Assembly: GCA_031281945.1 (NCBI GenBank)
Contig: JAITER010000066.1
Coordinates: forward strand, 1 to 37,707
From: Spirochaetaceae bacterium
GTDB taxonomy: Bacteria; Spirochaetota; Spirochaetia; Treponematales; Breznakiellaceae
DNA: 37,707 nucleotides
Direction: 5' to 3'
Shown: one piece after another, positions 33,644 to 37,707 of the stretch
How positions within the stretch are numbered: position 1 is the stretch's first letter
How the letters are laid out: every line of letters starts with the position of its first letter
Translations under genes and position numbers: made by a program
Notes under the pieces: generated by a model
Told to the model about the DNA's origin: nothing
The model's database searches: none
The model's input: the letters and a program-made list of their open reading frames with translations, nothing else

Positions 33644-34381
33644 TTATTTATATTTCCTGAAAAGCAAAACCCGTGTGTTCAAAAAAAGAAACAGCACGGT
33701 GGTAATAATAAAAAACAGCAAATCTCTGACGTCTAAAAGGCCTTTGGCAAAACTTTCAAAATGAAAATTAAGAGATATAAAATTAAAAAACCTGGAAACA
33801 ACGGATGGAATAGCCGATGTAAACTGCACCTGGTTTATAAGCATAATTAAAAGCAGAGTCGCCGCGCCGCCCAAAAAGGCCGCTATTTGGTTTTTTGAAA
33901 CGGAAGAAAGCAAAAGACCAAGCGCCGTAGCGGAGGCGCCCAAAAGAATTGCGCCTAAATATTCACAAAAAATTATCCCAACGTCAAAATCGCCTAAAGG
34001 AAACAGGCTTAACGGAACGGGAAGGGTTAACGCTATCAACGACAAAAGCACGGCGAAAGCGGCGCAAAATTTTCCAAGCGCCAGCTCCCATTCCGAATAA
34101 GGCATTGTAAGCAACAGCTCAAGGCTGCCCATTTTGCGCTCCTCCGCCCAGCTTTTCATTGTTATTCCAGGAATCACCAAAATAAACACAAGCGGAAAAC
34201 CAGCGAAATACGGGCGCAAAACCGCCATATTACGGGCGAAAAAATTTTGAAAATTAAAAAGCCAAATTGATGTGAAAATCAAAAAGAAAAGAGCTATACC
34301 GTAAGTCGCCGGACTTATAAGGGCTCCAAAAATTTCTTTTCGCGCCAAAGCCGTGATTTTCTTACAGTTTAATTTGTTCAT
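33644..34381 (-). CDS. ABC-2 type permease, GldF-like
   Basis: This 245-residue integral membrane protein has about six hydrophobic segments (for example SPATYGIALFFLIFTSIWLF, FPLVFILVIPGI, FAVLLSLIALTLPVPL and AAFLGGAATLLLIMLI). ERKMGSLELLLTMPYSEWE is the conserved cytoplasmic loop typical of ABC-2 permeases. ATG 34381 follows aaggag. It is the membrane partner of the ATPase encoded just upstream. Confidence 0.88.
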   Translation of the reverse strand: MNKLNCKKITALARKEIFGALISPATYGIALFFLIFTSIWLFNFQNFFARNMAVLRPYFAGFPLVFILVIPGITMKSWAEERKMGSLELLLTMPYSEWELALGKFCAAFAVLLSLIALTLPVPLSLFPLGDFDVGIIFCEYLGAILLGASATALGLLLSSVSKNQIAAFLGGAATLLLIMLINQVQFTSAIPSVVSRFFNFISLNFHFESFAKGLLDVRDLLFFIITTVLFLFLNTRVLLFRKYK

Positions 34382-34406
34382 AAACGTCTCCTTGTTTTGT
34401 TATGTG

Positions 34407-35369
34407 CTATTTCGTAAGGCGCACAAAGATGTCTTCCAGGCTGAGTTTTTTGCGATCCATACGCAAAATTTTTAGATTATGTGATATAGCCCAGTCAAAA
34501 ATGCGCTCTCCTGTTTCGGTTTCTCCGGCTTTTGTTTGAGACGGAATAAAAAAAGCCGCGCTCACAAGGCCTTCGCGCTTTTCTTCGAGAGCGTTTATTT
34601 TAAGGGCGCCTTCAAAAACAGCGGCGCTAAATTTTTCGAGTTTTGAACGAATTTCATCCAAAGACGCGCCTTTAAGCCGTACATCCCAGTTTTCGCCGCC
34701 TTTCATCGTAGCGGCTATTGCTTCCGGCGTTCCTTGCGCGGCGATTCTGCCTTCATTTAGGATTAGCACGTTGGAGCAAACCGCTTCAACTTCTTGTAAT
34801 ATGTGGGTGGATAAAATAACGGTTTTACTTCGCCCAAGTTCCGTAATAAGTTTGCGGATTTCTATAATTTGATTTGGATCCAGACCCGTGGTCGGTTCGT
34901 CCAAAATAAGTATTTGAGGATCGTGAATTATAGCCTGAGCCAAGCCAGTCCGTTGCTTGTAGCCTTTTGAAAGCGTTTCTATTTTGTTTGATCTTTTAGC
35001 TTTAAGCCCGCAAGCCTCCAGAGCCTCGTTAATTTTGGATTTTCTTTGTTTAACCGGAATCTCGCGGGCGGCGGCTATAAAATTCAGATATTCATCAACA
35101 GTAAGCTCGCCGTACAAAGGCACGCCTTCCGGCAGATAGCCTATTTGTTTTTTTACGGAAACCGGATCTTCCTGCACGGAGACGCCGCCAATAAAAGCCG
35201 TTCCGTCCGTTGGAAAATGAAAACCGGTGAGAATTTTCATAATCGTAGTCTTTCCGGCTCCATTGGGGCCTAAAAAGCCTAAAACCTGCTCTGTACCAAC
35301 AGAAAAAGAAACATCATCCACAGCCTTAAAATCACCGTATCTTTTTGTCAAGTTCTGTACTTCTATCAT
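34407..35369 (-). CDS. ABC transporter ATPase, GldA-like
   Basis: This 320-residue ATPase has Walker A GPNGAGKTT (about 34-42), signature LSKGYKQRTG, Walker B LILDEPTTGLDP and a His switch STHILQE. A C-terminal extension (about 215-320) resembles the DUF4162-type tail of ABC-2 exporters. ATG 35369 follows ggagg. It heads the ATPase-permease-GldG-DUF4340 operon. The substrate is unknown. Confidence 0.93.
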   Translation of the reverse strand: MIEVQNLTKRYGDFKAVDDVSFSVGTEQVLGFLGPNGAGKTTIMKILTGFHFPTDGTAFIGGVSVQEDPVSVKKQIGYLPEGVPLYGELTVDEYLNFIAAAREIPVKQRKSKINEALEACGLKAKRSNKIETLSKGYKQRTGLAQAIIHDPQILILDEPTTGLDPNQIIEIRKLITELGRSKTVILSTHILQEVEAVCSNVLILNEGRIAAQGTPEAIAATMKGGENWDVRLKGASLDEIRSKLEKFSAAVFEGALKINALEEKREGLVSAAFFIPSQTKAGETETGERIFDWAISHNLKILRMDRKKLSLEDIFVRLTK

Positions 35370-35585
35370 AGTTCCTCCATTTTATTTTATAGCGGCGACA
35401 GTGTTAAGGAAGCTCGAGGCTAAAAAGCCGCAAAAGTACGCGGCCAAAATCGCGCCTTAATTTAAAACGCTTTCCGCGCTAATTAGCGTATCTGTCCGCA
35501 AAAAGGAAGGGTTTATGAACGAACCCTAATTAAGCGTTAATTAAACGGACTATCCGTTTAAAAGTTACAGTTTTAGCGTGCGCTT
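35370..35585. terminator. Hairpins between methyltransferase and ABC operon
   Basis: taaacgga/tccgttta (35542-35549 with 35553-35560), 25 bases beyond the leftward methyltransferase stop, is a likely terminator. gggtt/aaccc (35509-35526) and the palindrome cgctaattagcg (35477-35488) also lie here. No gene is seen. The ABC operon promoter must lie in this gap, but no clear pair of boxes was found. Confidence 0.5.
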
Positions 35586-36755
35586 TTACACAATAAGAGC
35601 CCCTGATTTTTTATCGTAATCCTTTTTCTGCGGAAACTCACGATAAATAAGGTCTCCAGAAACAGGACTCCGCGCATTTTCGCGATCCAAAGCAAGAACA
35701 AGGCCGTGTTTTGAACAGCAGTACACCCCTGAAACCGCGCCGGAAAGCCGTATTGACCCGGAAATGACCCGCAAAGCCGTAAGATTCCGGTTTCGGGAGG
35801 CCGGAATCTTATTTTTTGAGTTTTTTTCAGCATACAAGAAACTAACTGTAGCCTTCTCTTTTTCCAGCGAAGCTTCCCTGGAAACGGCCTGGAGTGCGGC
35901 GGGGGCCTCATCCACGGGAAAAACAAAATGACACCACTTAGCCCCTTTTTTACCGCCCGGAGCCGGACAACGGCCGTCATGCGCGCAAGGCAGTTTTATT
36001 GAATAACCTGAATTTATAAAAACCGTCCGTAAAAGGCTTAAAAACTGGCCGGAACGCGGGATTCCGGGTTCAGCTATCAGGACGCCGCCACCTTCTTTTA
36101 AGGCCGGTGAAAGCTGATTTTTTGTTTTTTGGGCGAACAATTCCATAGCCGCCAAATCGCCTTGTTTAACCGCGCCAAACAACTCGTTGTACAAATTAAA
36201 CGCGGTTATTAAATCCGCCTTTTGCGGCAATTTAAATCTGAAAACATTGGTTTTTACCGGTTTTATAGTCCATAAAAGCGGTTTTTCTTTGTTTTTATCA
36301 GTTGTAAACGCATTAAACAAAGTTATTCCGTCTTCAAGGGCTTTGGCGCAGGAATCTAAACAATAAAAAACAAGAGGCGTTTCCCTAAGTTGCGGAAAAC
36401 ATATCCACAAAGCAAGCGGCGTAGTCAAAGTTCCAGAACCTAAATCGGCGCAAACCCCGTTTTTAGGCGGATTTATGGGAAACACACGGTTTTCGCCGTC
36501 TTTTCCGGCAAAAAGTTTACATAAACGAAAAACATTCCAGGGTAGGAAAAAACGCAGGTAAGCGGAACGAAAATTCGCCCGCCCTAAATAACCGGCGTCC
36601 CGTTCACTACGGGCGCTGGTTAAAAGACGCGAAAGCGCGGCTATTTCGGCGCCTAAATGCGGCGCAAATCTTTTTGGAACGGGAAACGTCTTGTTTATGC
36701 AAACAATCAAGTCTTCCAGCCCGCAACGGACGTAATCAGGCAAAACGCCAAACAT
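35586..36755 (-). CDS. Rsm22-family methyltransferase-like protein
   Basis: This 389-residue protein belongs to the Rsm22/METTL17-like family, linked to small ribosomal subunit assembly. It has the SAM-binding-like DLGSGTLTTPLAL (about 104-116). The segment KLPCAHDGRCPAPG with AKWCHF provides Cys257, Cys263 and Cys275, at positions that bind an iron-sulfur cluster in METTL17; a fourth ligand is not clear to me. ATG 36755 begins one base after the preceding stop, with gaagg upstream; GTG 36782 would overlap the previous gene by 26 bases. Whether it methylates RNA is unknown. Confidence 0.82.
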   Translation of the reverse strand: MFGVLPDYVRCGLEDLIVCINKTFPVPKRFAPHLGAEIAALSRLLTSARSERDAGYLGRANFRSAYLRFFLPWNVFRLCKLFAGKDGENRVFPINPPKNGVCADLGSGTLTTPLALWICFPQLRETPLVFYCLDSCAKALEDGITLFNAFTTDKNKEKPLLWTIKPVKTNVFRFKLPQKADLITAFNLYNELFGAVKQGDLAAMELFAQKTKNQLSPALKEGGGVLIAEPGIPRSGQFLSLLRTVFINSGYSIKLPCAHDGRCPAPGGKKGAKWCHFVFPVDEAPAALQAVSREASLEKEKATVSFLYAEKNSKNKIPASRNRNLTALRVISGSIRLSGAVSGVYCCSKHGLVLALDRENARSPVSGDLIYREFPQKKDYDKKSGALIV

Positions 36756-36756
36756 A

Positions 36757-37707
36757 TCAGCCTTCGCTCCATATCTTTTCACCGGCTTTCCGCATCAACC
36801 CGGCCGCTGAATGTTCACCATGGACGGGCGCTCCCGCCGCAGACGGCGCCGCCGTAGCGGCGGCGGAAACAGCCGGAGACAGCGCCGCCGTAGCGGCGGA
36901 CTCTGGCGGCGGCACGGATGCGGTGGAAACAGCCGCAGATCCTGGCGCTAAAGCCGCCGCGGGCGGGGGGGCTGGCGGCGGCGCAACGAGAACAGACGCA
37001 GACGCGGAAATAGCAGAAGACGGCGGAACAGCCGACTCGGCGGCTTGCGCCGCAACAACGGTCGCAGACGGCGGCACGGATGCGGCGGAAATAACAGGCG
37101 CCGCTGGCTCGAAAACCGGTGCGGGCCGGAGTTCTGGCGGAGGCGCAACGGGGACAGCCGCGAGCGCAGAGATAGCAGAAGACGGCGACCCTGCCGACTC
37201 GGCGGCTTGCGCCGCAACAACGGTCGCAGACGGCGGCACGGATGCGGCGGGAATAACAGGCGCCGCTGGCTCGAAAATAGGCACGGGCCGGGGGGGTGGC
37301 GGCGCCGCAACAACGGACGCAAACGGCGGCACGGACGCGGTGGAAACAGCCGCAGATCCTGGCGCTAAAGCCGCCGCGGGCGGGGGGGCTGGCGGCGGCG
37401 CAACTGGGACAGACGCAGACGCAGAAATAGCCGAAGACGGCGGAACAGCCGACTCGGCGGCTTGCGCCGCAACAACGGACGCAGACGAAGGCACGGATGC
37501 GGCGGAGACAGCCGCAAGCCCGGACGCTAAAGCCGCCGCAGGCAGGGGCTCTGGCGGCGGCGCAACGGGGACAGCCGCGAGCGCGGAGACAGCCGAATAC
37601 GGCGCACCAGCCAACTCAGCGGCTTGCGCCGCAACAGCGGGCGCAGACGGCGCCCCCGACAACTCGGCGACTCGCGCCGCAACAACAGACACCGGCCCGG
37701 ATGCGGC
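36757..37707 (-). CDS. Pro/Ala/Val-rich repeat protein, partial
   Basis: The frame is open to the window edge, so the N-terminus is missing. At least 316 residues are almost all Ala, Pro, Val and Ser, with repeated blocks such as VVAAQAAESA and VPVAPPP. The block tctcgg-type anchor at 37034, 37196, 37451, 37613 and 37661 is spaced 162, 255, 162 and 48 bases, all multiples of three, so the frame is preserved. The last 24 residues (APVHGEHSAAGLMRKAG then EKIWSEG) are not repetitive. It could be a flexible linker of an envelope protein. Other frames are also open because the DNA is so G/C-rich. Confidence 0.6.
   Translation of the reverse strand, partial: AASGPVSVVAARVAELSGAPSAPAVAAQAAELAGAPYSAVSALAAVPVAPPPEPLPAAALASGLAAVSAASVPSSASVVAAQAAESAVPPSSAISASASVPVAPPPAPPPAAALAPGSAAVSTASVPPFASVVAAPPPPRPVPIFEPAAPVIPAASVPPSATVVAAQAAESAGSPSSAISALAAVPVAPPPELRPAPVFEPAAPVISAASVPPSATVVAAQAAESAVPPSSAISASASVLVAPPPAPPPAAALAPGSAAVSTASVPPPESAATAALSPAVSAAATAAPSAAGAPVHGEHSAAGLMRKAGEKIWSEG

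Noticed and set aside
36948-37368. Arg-rich frames on both strands within the repeat region
   Set aside because: They are shifted readings of the same G/C-rich repeats. The Pro/Ala frame is the one that continues into a non-repetitive tail with a proper stop.

Overview
The window most resembles a chromosomal segment from a treponeme-like spirochaete (phylum Spirochaetota), probably host-associated. This is inferred from gene content, not from a marker search. Indicators are a translation cluster rpsB-tsf-frr-uppS with no pyrH between tsf and frr, a very long fused activase/2-hydroxyacyl-CoA dehydratase-like protein, relaxed spirochaetal lipoboxes, several outer-membrane beta-barrel proteins, and a Gld-type ABC transporter operon with a DUF4340 protein. 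Start codons include GTG (rpsB, the SPFH protein) and TTG (the 18400-19770 gene), each with a good Shine-Dalgarno (SD) site.

Layout, left to right. 1-742 holds no intact gene: it contains a long imperfect inverted repeat with a poly-G/poly-C core, and one arm carries an inserted small palindromic element. 779-5212 is the fused activase/dehydratase-like gene. 5740-9078 is rpsB, tsf, frr and uppS (translation and isoprenoid carrier). 9360-12934 is an EF-G gene followed, with a one-base overlap, by an AT-rich gene of unknown function. 13377-14720 is a GLUG-repeat lipoprotein. 15014-15101 is tRNA-Ser(GCU), followed by a strong terminator that lies directly against the ribosome binding site of a 42-residue ORF. 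15563-19770 is a leftward group: an unrecognised coiled protein, an OppA-like binding protein and an outer-membrane barrel protein. 20076-26200 runs rightward: an omptin-family protease, argF, an OmpA-family protein, hisD, an SPFH lipoprotein and a 52-residue membrane protein that appears to have been easy to miss. 26392-27780 (leftward phosphofructokinase) and 28069-29157 (rightward KDG-kinase-like sugar kinase) diverge. 29276-30948 is a leftward pair, an iron-sulfur aldo/keto reductase and purE. 31031-35369 is a leftward ABC operon: ATPase, permease, GldG-like and DUF4340. 35586-37707 is an Rsm22-family methyltransferase-like gene preceded by a Pro/Ala-rich repeat protein that runs off the window edge.

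The gaps between genes contain two dispersed repeat families. One is a palindrome of about 45 bp with five copies; one copy has a matching empty site in the window and is flanked by a 6-bp direct repeat. The other is a composite repeat of 115-183 bp with conserved ends, in three copies. Several gaps also hold strong hairpins. I see no CRISPR array, no transposase or integrase gene, and no convincing prophage. The best leads for something undescribed are the mobile palindrome, the composite repeat, and the terminator/SD arrangement after tRNA-Ser.
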